Assembly: GCA_030248295.1 (NCBI GenBank)
Contig: JASANH010000411.1
Coordinates: 42,668-106,667, forward strand
Direction: 5' to 3'
Origin: Mesodorylaimus sp. YZB2_4
Lineage: Eukaryota > Nematoda > Enoplea > Dorylaimida > Dorylaimidae
Length of the DNA stretch: 64,000 bases
Made by a program: the position numbers and the translations under genes. The notes under the pieces are model-generated. The model was given only the letters and a program-made list of their open reading frames with translations, was not told the origin of the DNA and did not search any database. Numbering within the stretch: position 1 is the stretch's first letter; every line of letters begins with the position of its first letter. This document shows, piece after piece, positions 47,353-57,307 of the stretch.

Positions 47353-47545
47353 TGTAGAGGCTCGACTGGCAATCGATACTCTGCACGGAGCCGGCAGCTA
47401 GGAGCGTCACCCGTCAGGGTGACGTTTCAGCCATGTACTAGGTCGGAGGACTTAGTAGGCTGCCCTGGGTTTTTGGAGTGGTGCATAAGCTCCACCGGTC
47501 ACTCCCTCCAGTATTACGGACCCAGTCGTATTACATTGGTGCGTC
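47353..47545 (+). repeat. Repeat family B2, copy 1
   Basis: A ~185-bp unit beginning ggctcgactggcaatcgata, with tctgcacggagccggcagct, cgtcagggtgacgtttcagc, ggaggacttagtaggctgcc and ctccaccggtcactccctcc, and ending in the imperfect palindrome gtattacggacccagtcgta. Found also at 47655 (partial), 48947 (right part), 53513 and, inverted, 54119. Non-coding mobile or dispersed repeat; class unknown. Confidence 0.75.
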
Positions 47546-47654
47546 GGCGGACCCGACCTTGGTCACCCCTCGTGGTATCCTGGTCTCGTCTCGCCTCCGT
47601 CCTTCTGCAGGTGTCCTCGTTCGGGCCGGCGGGCGAGAAGGGAGTGATGTACAT

Positions 47655-47745
47655 AGAGGCTCGACTCGATACTCTGCACGGAGCCGGCAGCTGGGAGCGT
47701 CACCCGGGTGACTCTCCAGCCATGTACTAGGTCGGAAGAGTTGGT
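47655..47745 (+). repeat. Repeat family B2, partial copy 2
   Basis: Left half only: ggctcgactcgatactctgc to catgtactaggtcggaagag, after which similarity stops. It lies 110 bp after copy 1 in the same orientation. Confidence 0.65.
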
Positions 47746-47824
47746 AGGAGCGTGCTGTCCAAGGTCTTCAATGACCCAAGCCTGGTAGCAAGCCTTATTC
47801 CTGCAGGGTATCGATCACTAAGGC

Positions 47825-47893
47825 CCCTCAGACGTGTTTGCCGTGTGACACTCAGACGTGTTGCCGTTGACACTCAGACGTGTTTGCCGCCTT
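47825..47893 (+). repeat. Three-copy tandem of about 22 bp
   Basis: The unit gacactcagacgtgtttgccg is repeated three times with small changes, immediately left of the TTAA-flanked element. Confidence 0.7.
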
Positions 47894-47895
47894 AA

Positions 47896-48943
47896 AGGCT
47901 CCTGCATACTAGGCGCGTGGACGCGTGCGGGCGTGCGTGCGTGGCGTGAGCGCGTGGCGGTCGGTCACGTGATCACGCGGCCACGCCACGCGCCGCGTCG
48001 AAGTATGCCGGTCGAAAAAGTTGGGCTCGCGTGATGGTCGCGTGAACGCTAAGCGTGCACGCGGCGCGTGGCGTGCGGACCAAAATTGACTTTTCCTGGA
48101 TCAATCACGCACGCGCGTGGAGCCTTGAATCTCACTTGTTTTTTCAGTAGTAAAAAGGAAAAAGTTCAGAAAGAGGTTGAATTTATTAAACAACACGACA
48201 GTTTTGTCAAATTTGTTAAATCTACGTCATGAATTACTGTTGAATGATTTTTTTAAGACACGGTTTCTGTAAGGGTCGACCGAGACTTTTTCAAGTTAAA
48301 AATTTGACCCCGTTATTTTTCGTGCTCAGTAGTAAGTACCCCATGAGTGCATGGTGATGCAAAAGTCAAATATACGTTTCACCCCCTCCTTATGAAAATA
48401 CACATAAAAATGTGTACTTGGGCGATCTAGCCCATATGTCCCTAGCACGTGGTCTTAGAAGGATTTTAAATATATTGAGCCGCAAGATGATGAGCTTTCG
48501 AACGCCTTTTTTAACTTTATTCCAGGTCTTACCATTCGTGAGATATTCCCGCATAAATTCAGACTTCAAATGTCCCCGCACAGGGCATTATTTTTCATTA
48601 GAACGTCAATGCGGTTATTGCTAGATCTTTATAGGAACAAATTAAAATGCATTCTCAACAAGGATTTTCAAAATGTCGATCTGCTGTAAACACAGAATAT
48701 GGCATTTCGATTTCACGAGTGAGACTGCCAAACCATCCTTGTAGCAGACTGATCAGCTACGAGGCTCACGCAAGGCGGCGTCACGTGTTCACGCGACCCC
48801 CTCCCCCCCCGTTCTCTCACGCACGCGCCATCTTCACGCACGCGCCCACGCTAGCTTTCACGCGTGAAGTATAACCTGAATTTTCGTTCACGCACGCGCG
48901 CTCGCACGCCCGCACGCGTTCACGCGCCTAGTATGCAGGAGCC
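47896..48943. mobile_element. 1.05-kb TTAA-flanked element with GCGTG-rich inverted arms
   Basis: The ends read ggctcctgcatactaggcgc on both strands (left arm from 47897; right arm the inverse of 48924-48943), with TTAA directly outside at 47892-47895 and 48944-48947. Over the first ~150 bp each arm is a dense degenerate gcgtg/cacgc array (gcgtgcgggcgtgcgtgcgt on the left, its inverse on the right). The centre is AT-rich with no convincing ORF. It sits in a repeat B2 copy, of which only the right part follows. TTAA targets suggest mobilisation by a piggyBac-like enzyme; foldback-type structure is the alternative description. Confidence 0.75.
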
Positions 48944-48946
48944 TTA

Positions 48947-49072
48947 AGGGTGACGTTTCAGCCATGTATATAGGTCGGAGGACTTAGTAGGCTGCCCTGG
49001 GTTTTTGGCGTGGTGCAAAAGCTCCACCGGTCACTCCCTCCAGTAATACGGACCCAGTCGTATTACAGCTAT
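48947..49072 (+). repeat. Repeat family B2, right part, copy 3
   Basis: Starts gggtgacgtttcagccatgt exactly at the edge of the TTAA element and runs to ccagtcgtattac. Compared with the intact copy at 53513 (gttagggtgacg), the break falls at TTA, consistent with insertion of the element there. Confidence 0.7.
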
Positions 49073-49395
49073 AAATAGCATTATGAACATCCTGTTATCT
49101 TTCCCTTCGCTTAGGTTGACGCCATCCGGTGTCTCTTGACGCACAAATGGTAAAACCACTTCTAGATCATTCTAAACTGCCATCTTTAGAACAGCTACAC
49201 GATTTTATGTCGACGAAGCGACAAGCAGAGCTCGGGGACCCATAGATGAAACTGTGTGCAACGTATGGGAATACATAGGCGCTGTGGTGTGAGGCTCGAA
49301 AAAAACCCGCACGCTTACGTCCTCCAGTAGCGGCCGCGCCAACACCTGCTGGACTGACTGACGTGGGACTGAATCCGGCTATACCCGCCGGGTCG
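49068..49395 (+). repeat. Dispersed duplicate C, copy 1
   Basis: About 330 bp, starting agctataaatagcattatga, with gtgtctcttgacg, cacttctagatcattc, gattttatgtcgacgaagcg and ggcgctgtggtgtgaggctc. It matches the inverse of 54385-54715 along its length and more weakly the inverse of part of 63700-63925. The TATAAATA at its start is promoter-like, but no gene follows. Confidence 0.6.
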
Positions 49396-49874
49396 TCGAG
49401 ATACACTCTTATCCCCTAGGCCTCTGAATGGACGATCCACATCCCTCGTCTATCAGAAAAGACAGTCGATCTCACTGCGGACCCATTTCGATCCCACTCT
49501 GTCGCCGACTAGAAATACTCCAGCGCAGTGATAAAAGATTTACGTACAAACTTTTTGCGGCACAAGGATACTCTATGCAGGGCAGCCCATTTCACCAAAA
49601 AACTGCATTTGCGGGCTGTGAGCTGTGATCTTTGTTCGGCACTTGTGCACTTACTGGTTCATCCATGGGTGAGCGACAACATGGGTGAGCGAAACATGGG
49701 TGAGCGACAGTGCATAAGGGATGACCCAGGTCAATGTGGGTTAAGTGAGCGACACCATGGGTGAGTGACAATGCATTGAGGAAACCTTACAGTAGGATAT
49801 AGAGATTCGAATATGATGCGCAGGCACGTAAGATTTTATACCATTTTGTTACGCATTCTTGGCATTCTTAGCAT

Positions 49875-50555
49875 TTGACAGACCACCATTCAGTCGTGCC
49901 AGTTCTGGTGCTTGTTGTCTTTTTTTTGCAAATTGCTCACACTAATTCTAGTATCAATATGGTTCGATACGATAACGTCGAGATTACAAAATCAGGACAA
50001 TGCTTTCTGATCGATAATTACTTATTTCGAAAGGATGGCGGTCGAAACGGCGAGGCCTACCTACGGTGCTTGGAATGGAGACGGGAAGCATGCCAAGCGA
50101 GAGCCACCATCCAAAACGAAGAAGCAGTCGTAAGCGGGGAGCAGAATCACGGAGTTCCAGATTTAACCATGTACAACTTCCGAGCCCATCTGAAACGGGC
50201 TGTGAAAAGCGTTCAAAATTCGCGTCTGAGCACTCCAAGAGTCTACGACAATATACGAAACGAGGTTCTGGCCACAGCTAACAATGCTGCTCAAAGAGAA
50301 GAGATGATTGCCCAATTGCCTGCGTTCCGAGAAGTTCGAGGTGCGATGGAGCATGCACGATCCGCAATGCTCCCTCCAAATCCTGATCACAGAACAGGAA
50401 TCGATTTCGCCACATTCGAGGATCAACTACGAAATCACCACGGCAGCGGCTTTGTGCTAGCTGATTCTAGCCATTGCCGAGGAAAAACGACGAATATACA
50501 GCGTTCACCAACGAATCATGAGAGTCCAAAGAGAATTTCATCGCCGTCAAGCTAA
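49875..50555 (+). CDS. FLYWCH zinc-finger protein, N-terminal part of a MULE-type transposase, truncated
   Basis: 226 codons starting at ATG 49875 or, more likely, the internal Met at residue 29. Residues about 30-95 form a FLYWCH finger: a YLF aromatic strand, YLRCLEW, then Cys-x-Ala-Arg (EACQARATI) and QNHGVPD, where the usual H-x-H is Q-N-H. A helical stretch (about 97-170) with TPRVYDNIRNEV and LPAFREVRGAMEHARSAMLP and a short GSGFVLADSS segment match the linker that usually precedes the MULE DDE domain. The ORF then ends, so no catalytic residues are encoded. It may survive as a DNA-binding protein or be a passenger relic. Enclosed by the 49657-50963 TIRs. Confidence 0.65.
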   Translation: MTDHHSVVPVLVLVVFFLQIAHTNSSINMVRYDNVEITKSGQCFLIDNYLFRKDGGRNGEAYLRCLEWRREACQARATIQNEEAVVSGEQNHGVPDLTMYNFRAHLKRAVKSVQNSRLSTPRVYDNIRNEVLATANNAAQREEMIAQLPAFREVRGAMEHARSAMLPPNPDHRTGIDFATFEDQLRNHHGSGFVLADSSHCRGKTTNIQRSPTNHESPKRISSPSS

Positions 50556-50844
50556 TCCAATCGCTACGTACCTACGCCCATTAGCCCCAACCAGTACGAA
50601 TCAATGCGCTTTTGTAGATATGCATCTTTGCAATGATTCCTGCACGTATTCTTGTGTTTTCAAAAATTTTCATTGTAATATGGACAGATCCAGATCAAAT
50701 AAAATGGCAAAATTTGAATAAGTTCAGGAGGATAAGGACTACGGATATTACAAGCAGAATATGTATATTGGTCTTATAGCCGTTGTCGCTCACCCATGGT
50801 GTCGCTCACGTAACCCACATTGACCTGGGTCATCCCTTATGCAC

Positions 50845-50956
50845 TGTCGCTCACCCATGTTGTCGCTCACCCATGTTGTCGCTCACCCATGTTGTCGCTC
50901 ACCCATGTTGTCGCTCACCCATGTTGTCGCTCACCCATGTTGTCGCTCACCCATGG
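50845..50956 (+). repeat. Seven tandem 16-bp units in the right TIR
   Basis: tgtcgctcacccatgt repeated seven times with no change until the final base. The left TIR holds only three units in inverse, so the array has expanded on one side. No spacers are present, so it is not a CRISPR array. Confidence 0.9.
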
Positions 50957-51474
50957 GAACGCCCACTTACTGTATACGTGACAAAAATGCGTCTCATATA
51001 CAAGTTCAATTCAAAACTCACGATCAGATATAAAGAGGAAATTATCATAGATCTGTTGTCGGCATTTCCATATCTCACGTCAGAGCAGTCATTATTTGAC
51101 TGTACCTGGCCACAGACCTTGTACCGCCTTGGCCCAAAGAACGCAAACGCATCATCCGCTGGCGCACTTTTACGTTACGGACACGGCCACGGACCGACCG
51201 ACCAAGCGTCCTCCGCGACGGATTTGCGACTGCAACGCAACGAGGTGCGCGGACGCACACCGCCAGCCGCCGAAGATATAGACATTAGATAAAGGGGCTG
51301 TTTGTCTGATGGGGAGCATTAGTCCTTAAATTCAAACTGATCGCAAGAAACATGATGCTTTTTCAAAAAAATAAGTCAAACGCATCGAATAAATCTGTCA
51401 AAGAACAGAATTAACAAAATACTGAATAAACCCATATTATTCATATACATTACGCTGATTTTTTGAAATGTTTT

Positions 51475-51690
51475 TTTTTTATTAAAAATTTTTTGGGGTT
51501 CAAGCCCGTTTTTGAAGGGAGCCGCGCCAGCAGTCAAACCTTATAAGCAGTAACGAGGGCTGCGCGGGGACCGGCACACACAGCAGCATCCCTCTGCGTG
51601 ACTCCACTAGGAGCATCCACGCGAGGGCATCCTGCACAGGACACCGACTTCCTCGGACGATGGTGGGCGAGCTTTCAAGTTAAAAGCTCG
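51475..51690 (-). repeat. SINE-like family B1, copy at 51.5 kb
   Basis: Contains ggggaccggcacacacagca, gcatccctctgcgtgactcc and cttcctcggacgatggtggg as in the 33.4-kb copy, with a long T/A-rich run at its left (51471-51495), which is the A-rich tail when read on the minus strand. Confidence 0.6.
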
Positions 51691-51860
51691 CCTGCCGGCA
51701 GAATTTTAAGGCTGTGGCAGTGGGTCATGGTATAATCGGATCTTGGCACAATTCGTGGCATTTTAGAGAAATTTTGTCAGGTTTTGGCACCTTACTGTTG
51801 AACCCTTATGATTGCAGCTTATGGTTGCAATCTTGTGTTGCCGATTTGCGCGGTGCGCCA

Positions 51861-51891
51861 CGGATACACTATTACCGCAATAGTGTATCCG
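51861..51891. repeat. Perfect 13-bp-stem hairpin
   Basis: cggatacactatt, a 5-nt loop, then its exact inverse. Flanking tgcgcca/gcgcc words extend the symmetry weakly, and no run of T follows. Significance unknown. Confidence 0.6.
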
Positions 51892-52105
51892 GGCTTTGCG
51901 CCAATCAGAGTAATCCTTTTCTGATAGCTGGTTTGAAGGCTAATAAGTAGGATATAATGGCAGACCTTTCATGGTAAACTTTACTTAGCCTGCAGCTCTG
52001 GACCTGGAATCTAATATCTGAAAAACTCTGCTCTAAATCCTATCAAGGTAGCGGGAACCCTGTTATGGATTTATGATATAGATAATATCTGCTGTCACTA
52101 TTTAG

Positions 52106-52991
52106 TTCAATCCGATTCCGAAGTACGCAGCGAAGCGTTCGTCAAGAGTTGGTTTCGAAATTGAAAGTACGGACGACAACTCTTCCATCAGCGATGACGA
52201 TTATGATCCTGGTGTCAAGCGGCGAAGGGATGGTGGAGCAGAAGGAGATCAAAGGAGCCCCAGTCATCAAGTCGATAATATGAATAATTTCATGATCGTG
52301 GAACCTAATGTCGAGGACCATTTCGCTGTCGACGGAACGTCAATGTCGTCGGCAACCAATGCGAAAGCGAATCCGCAGGCGGAGGGCTTAAGAAATATCG
52401 TGGAAACTTACAACATTTCGGATGAGTTAGCCAGCGTGATTTTGGTATTTCGCTCCAAGAACTAAGGACCCCAACGAGCTGCTAACTAAAGGTAAAAGGA
52501 ATGAAATTGGTTTTTTTTTGTTAAATCTATGTAATATAAGAACACCTGGTCTTACGCTTATGTGATAGCCATTGATATTATTCTTGTTGCAGTTTTGTGC
52601 GGCGGTCCTAATCGAAAAGACGTTGTCAAAGCAGTGCATCGTTTTTACGCGGTTGGCGAACGACGCGACGAGGAATTGCATGACGGCGAACATGTTTTCA
52701 TTGGGCTTCGTCATTATAAGAAGGAAGGTCTGTCGTTACGGGATCAAATTTTGCTTCAATGGAAATCAAAATCTTCGATCACAAAAACCTTTTACGCCGA
52801 AATCGGTTCCTAAGATTGAAGCAAGAAATGCAGATGGAAATGACGGGTATGAGGAATTCAACAGTGGAAATTCCAGTGAGATAAATGACATATTCGTTCG
52901 ACGAGTGGAGCCGCGGATGAACGAGTATAATGGTGAACCACAGTGGCAGAAAAAGCGGCAGTTACCTGAATGCCCAAGAAATAAGCAGTGA
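52106..52991 (+). CDS. Unrecognised two-exon gene with two apparent single-base frameshifts
   Basis: Exon 1 begins after tatttag at 52106. It is rich in Ser/Asp and basic clusters (DDNSSISDDDYDPGVKRRRD) and continues to a GTAAAAG donor near 52494. Exon 2 starts at 52593 after ttcttgttgcag with matching phase, reads GGPNRKDVVKAVHRFYAVGE and continues with RDEELHDGEHVFIGL. Two places need a one-base change to keep the protein-like frame: a T run at 52440-52443 in exon 1 and an A run near 52781-52787 in exon 2, after which KSVPKIEARNADGNDGYEEF continues to a stop at 52991. Both lie in homopolymers, so sequencing error and pseudogenisation are equally possible. The 5' end is not found. Nuclear location is a guess from the basic and acidic clusters. 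Confidence 0.45.
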
Positions 52992-53512
52992 TTCGGGGGG
53001 GGGGGGGGGGCGGGAACAGTTTATCATCATGACCATTTTATCGTACTTTCGTCATGAATCGCCACGTACAGTAAATTAGGTGCTCGAGGTGATGGCCAAG
53101 CAAGGTACAAGGTACGAGGTGTAAAACTCGGACTTATTCTCAGTTTCAGCTTGCTCTGTGTTTGGATCAAAAAAGCCCATAAAATCGATTCATTTTACAG
53201 ATTACTCATACAATCATCATTTTCCAGGTGATTGGTCCCGCCTTGGGGCCGCTTCTCATATAATATCTGTTTTCTTTAGGGAAGTACACTATGCGGCGTG
53301 TATATTCTCAAAGAAAACAGATTATAAATTATTTCACATGGGTTAGTCGCGAGAAATTGAAAATTGCAGCACATTTTGAAATCCGAGATCGGTCGATGCT
53401 GCCCGTATTTCCCAAATTAGCATTTGCTTTGATGCAGCGTTGCTCCGCTTTTTAGAGCTTTTTAGAGCGAAAATGTGCTCTGGGAGTCAAGAGTGAGAGA
53501 GTGGGGCCTTGT

Positions 53513-53692
53513 AGAGGCTCGACTGGCAGTTGATACTCTGCACGGAGCCGGCAGCTATGGTCATCACCCGTTAGGGTGACGTTTCAGCCAGATACTAGGT
53601 CGGAGGACTTAGTAAGCTGCCCTGGGTTTTTGGCGTGGTGCAAAAGCTCCACCGGTCACTCCATCCAGTAATACGGACCGAGTCGTATGACG
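53513..53692 (+). repeat. Repeat family B2, complete copy 4
   Basis: Full-length match to copy 1, from ggctcgactggcagttgata to taatacggaccgagtcgtat. Faces copy 5 (54119-54300) across about 430 bp, so the two form a large inverted pair. Confidence 0.75.
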
Positions 53693-54118
53693 TCCTTGGC
53701 CTACCAAGGAAGTCGTGTGCTTATTTCAAAAAGGCAAATGTCGTCCAGAAATTGCATTTGCGCATGCGGCATAATCTTCGAAACACCCGGCGATTCTGGC
53801 GATATGACATCTTTTACTGTTGATGTGAACCTTCTTTGATTCCGTTGCGCTCGCTGCCATTCGTGGTGGTGAATAGCTTGGTTTGTGTGGTGAAAGAGCT
53901 CATACAGTTGAGCCCCAACCATGGATTGCTTTCATTTACATCACATTCTGCTTGATGACGCATAACTATATGTATGTGATACAGTAGGCGACTCACAATC
54001 GGCGCATTCCTGTTGCAAGAGTGAGTTTACTCCTGCACAGGACTATTTGGCTCCTCCGGGCCACAGCGAGACCTAAAAGAGCCACGGCTTAGCGCGACGG
54101 GCTTTCTAAAAGTATAGA

Positions 54119-54300
54119 TGTAATACGACTGGGTCCGTATTACTGGAGGGAGTGACCGGTGGAGCTTTTGCACAACGCCAGGGCAGCCTACCAAGTCTTT
54201 CGACCTACATAGTCCATGGCTGAAACGTCACCCTGACGGCTGACGCTCCCAGCTGCCGGCTCCGTGAAGTATTGATTGGCAGTCGAGCCCCTACATAGAA
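54119..54300 (-). repeat. Repeat family B2, inverted copy 5
   Basis: On + it starts gtaatacgactgggtccgta and ends gcagtcgagcccctacatag, the inverse of copies 1 and 4. Confidence 0.75.
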
Positions 54301-54384
54301 GAGGGATGGGCGCATATAGTTCCTGAATTCTGCGCATTCATCGCCTGAAGGCCTGGGGAAAGAGTGCATTTCGACGTAACGACA

Positions 54385-54715
54385 AGCTGGATTCAGTCCA
54401 TCGTCAGTCCTTCAGGTGTTGGCACGGCTGCTATCAAGAAGTTAACGTCATTGATATCCGCGTGCCAGACCGCGTGATTCGAGCCTCACACCACAGCGCC
54501 TATGTATCCCCATGCGTTACACACAGTTTCATCTTGGGTACTCGAGCTCGGCTTGTCGCTTCGTCGACATGAAATCGTGTAGGTGTTCCAAAGATGGCAA
54601 TTTCGAATGATCTAGAAGTGTTTTACCATTTGCACGTCAAGAGACACTGGATGTCGTCAACCCACGCGAAAGGGAGAGATAACAGGATGTTCATAATGCT
54701 ATCTATAGCTCCGAG
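54385..54715 (-). repeat. Dispersed duplicate C, inverted copy 2
   Basis: Inverse of 49068-49395, with scattered differences and a replaced middle near 54440-54475. It also aligns in the same orientation with 63760-63925 (gacatgaaatcg, gatctagaagtgtt, tttatagctccg). Confidence 0.6.
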
Positions 54716-55548
54716 AATAATTAATTCCTGTGCCCATGCACGTCCGCAGGTTATCAGGAACTACCGATGCCTGTAGCTCGCGATCAGCATACAATATCGT
54801 TCGCAAATTTAATTCAGCTCAAAGACGAATTTTAAGGAAGTTGCAATTGTTGAGGATCAATGTCGAATCTTCCATTTTAGCCTTATTCCAAGGGGGCGGA
54901 ATACCACTGCATATTTCGTATCGCCATCATTCGGCAAAATCTTACTGGAAAAGTGAAAAGATGATATCAAACCGAGGATGCTCTGATGTGCCAAAAAAGT
55001 TTCAATTTTACTGAATTTCGCCGTCGCAGATCATAGCAAGGAAGATACTCTGACAAAAACTTTTGGACTATGTAGTCACGTCGTGGCTTTTACTGTTGGC
55101 CAGAAACATGAATGTGAGTTGAACCACACGCCCCATAGCATGGCCAAATGAAGGTGCTTACCTGAAACACACGGTGCTGCCCTCGAGTATACTCTCTCGA
55201 TTTGCCTTATTGCAGAAATGATTGTTTTCAAGTCATACTGTGGTCACCTGACTGATATCTGCCTGCATTGGCCCTGTACCAATGCTGAATTTTGCAACAC
55301 ACTGTCCACGATTATGTTAAATATTGTCAGAAATACCACACAACCAACACTCAGATAGCATTCGCTATGCCTCACGAAATACGAGCACACAAAACTCTGC
55401 TTGTGCCTAAAATACTGTATATATGTGTGTGATTTTCAACTTGAAACAAACATATATGATCATAAAAGAATCATATCGATTTTTTTGGGGTGCGCCACCT
55501 CATCGCGTACGGCTTTCCAATCGACTCACAATCGGCCACAACCGGGGC

Positions 55549-55914
55549 TCAACCCACCACAGGTTTTCTGATCAGAAACGCCTTATACTGCTGCCTGAAA
55601 GCAATGAGATTATAGTTTACGCCGCAGCCCCCACTCCGTGCTTCAGTAGTCCAGTCATGTGTGAGTAGCAAAAATACATCTACAGATTTTACTGCACCAT
55701 TGACCTACTGTATGTTGGTCAGGACTTACTCCCGCTGGTCAGGCTGGGCCTTCTGACCGTTTTCTCCAATGACCACCGTCCGACATTTTGCAATGCTTCG
55801 CGAGGGCGAAGTGCAAATTCTCACCGTCTTCGCTTCGGTGAAATCCATCACGACCATGGTGCCGACAAGGACGACACAAAGTAGGGCAGCGAGCTTATGG
55901 TTGAAGAAAAGCAT
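55549..55914 (-). CDS. Small secreted C-x9-C peptide, family member 2 (two exons, 76 aa)
   Basis: Exon 1 is 55914-55730 (185 nt, the same length as in member 1) and exon 2 is 55594-55549 (46 nt, again identical in length), with a GTAAGT donor and phase 2. The signal peptide core is LAALLCVVLVGTMVVMDF. The mature part keeps RICTSPSRSIAKC and GENGQKAQ, and exon 2 reads QQYKAFLIRKPVVG before the stop. All parts are intact, so this and member 1 define the family. Intron 135 bp. Confidence 0.75.
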
Positions 55915-56165
55915 GCTTGACAGCTGGTAAGAGTGACCCGACTATGAGCAGCGAAATCAAGGTAAGAGTGAAGAGCTGTCCGCGATCAACTGGCACCCAC
56001 AGCTTCTGATGTTATTCATGAAGACGTGACCGGCAGAGTTTTTTCCACCCACTTCATATCGTTAAGGGCGGAAACTCGTGACATACCAGGCCTAATCATG
56101 GAGTTCGAATGAACGTTCTCTTAGGAGCGCTCCTCCCAATCCCCTTTGCGGGAGTTTCTAACTAC
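55915..56165 (-). promoter_or_regulatory. Conserved upstream region of peptide gene 2
   Basis: Read on -, it carries gattgggaggag, catgattaggcctgg, gtcacgagtttccgccctta, gaagtgggtgga, gtcttcatgaa and actcttaccttgattt, matching peptide gene 1 in order and spacing. Confidence 0.55.
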
Positions 56166-56544
56166 TGTAAGTGACACGATCATACTGTATCTGCGTTCAT
56201 CAGATGTAAAATTCCCGTCCTGCTGAGTACCTCCAAACAATAGATCTTGTGCCACATAAAAGTTGGGGTACACGATCCTAGGATGCAAGACATAGAAAAT
56301 GCGGCAACTGGAATAACTCCATTGTCAGAAAGGAAAGGATAAAAATTTGGGACACGAGGGTGTTCCGGTAGAGTCATGCAGGGGCTGGCTGATCCAGGTT
56401 TTCTCCCCGATTATGGACGTCGGTTTGAGAACCAATAATGCTCGTTGAACTTGCATGCCGTACCGTGAATGACTCACCCAGTACCGTCTAGGCGCCCTGG
56501 GGATGAAGGGGGGGGGGGGAGACGGAATTCAAACGAATAGGCAT

Positions 56545-56700
56545 TATCGACCGTCCAACACCGACAGTGTTCACAGCCCACCCGCCATCGTCCGAGGAAG
56601 TCTGTCCAGTCCAGGATGCCCTCACGTGGTGGTGCTCCTAGTGGACGCTGCCATGAGAGCTGGTCACCATATCATGTAGCAAAACCAGTTAGATGGAACT
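56545..56700 (+). repeat. SINE-like family B1, copy at 56.5 kb
   Basis: Has gttcacagcccacccgccat, cgtccgaggaagtctgtcca and ggtgctcctagtggacgctg, then gatggaactggggcgg, as at 29.3 kb. A G-run of 11 lies about 50 bp to the left. Confidence 0.6.
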
Positions 56701-57307
56701 GGGGCGGCTCTTGCCTAACCCAGAAAAATGTTAAAAAAGACAATGCAACAAAATGTGGAGTTATCGGCAGGGGTGAGCATCACCGCATAGTTCGGGGTGC
56801 TCGCAGGTGCTTCATTGGGCTAAAGCGGCTTCAATTTTATTTTCCCACTCTCTAGTCGAAGTGACATTCTCTTCTGAAGATATTTCATATTAGTATTGCA
56901 TACTGCCACGCGCGTTTCCTTATCCCAAATTTAAATATTTGGATCGTGCGTGAGCCAAACGAGCAGACGGGCACAGATCGGTCGACAGGCGCACTCTAGA
57001 CTTGTCTCGTCAGACACCCGATTATTTGCAACTTATCTTCTGTGGTCATCTGCTGTTTGTCATCAACTCAAGATTCGCGATTAGGCCAAAGTGAACCGAC
57101 AAATACACTGTACAATAAAAACAAGTAAGCATTCGCTTGTGCGACACGATACAGGACATACGGGCATACTGAACTCTGCTTGTGTTTAAAGCATGTGCTT
57201 GCGGTTATTATATAACTAGAAATATAAATATAACGACATTCATTTCGTATTTTTCGGGTGCCCAACACCTAGGCGTACTGTATGCCCATGGACTTGGCAA
57301 CTGTCGT

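Larger units (their letters stand above)
49657..50963. mobile_element. Mutator-like (MULE) non-autonomous element with FLYWCH ORF
   Basis: The TIRs are built of 16-bp units (ccatgggtgagcgaca), three on the left (from 49663) and seven on the right (50845-50956), followed inward on both sides by gtgcataagggatgacccag, gtcaatgtgggtta and a further ccatgggtgag unit. The 9-mer cacttactg occurs at 49648-49656 and 50964-50972, flush with the left end and within three bases of the right terminal motif. Nine-bp duplications are typical of Mutator insertions. The interior holds one ORF with a FLYWCH zinc finger, a domain common in animal MULE proteins; no DDE catalytic domain is present. Confidence 0.75.

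Noticed and set aside
50845-50956. CRISPR-like regular repeat
   Set aside because: Units are contiguous with no spacers, in an animal genome and inside a transposon end.
50783-51292. Open frames running through the 16-bp tandem units
   Set aside because: The frames are open only because the 16-mer lacks stops. Low-complexity translation inside a TIR.
54119-54140. gtaatacgactgggtccgta resembles the start of a phage T7 promoter
   Set aside because: Only the first ten bases match and the same word occurs in every B2 repeat copy as part of an imperfect palindrome. It is a repeat feature, not vector or phage DNA.
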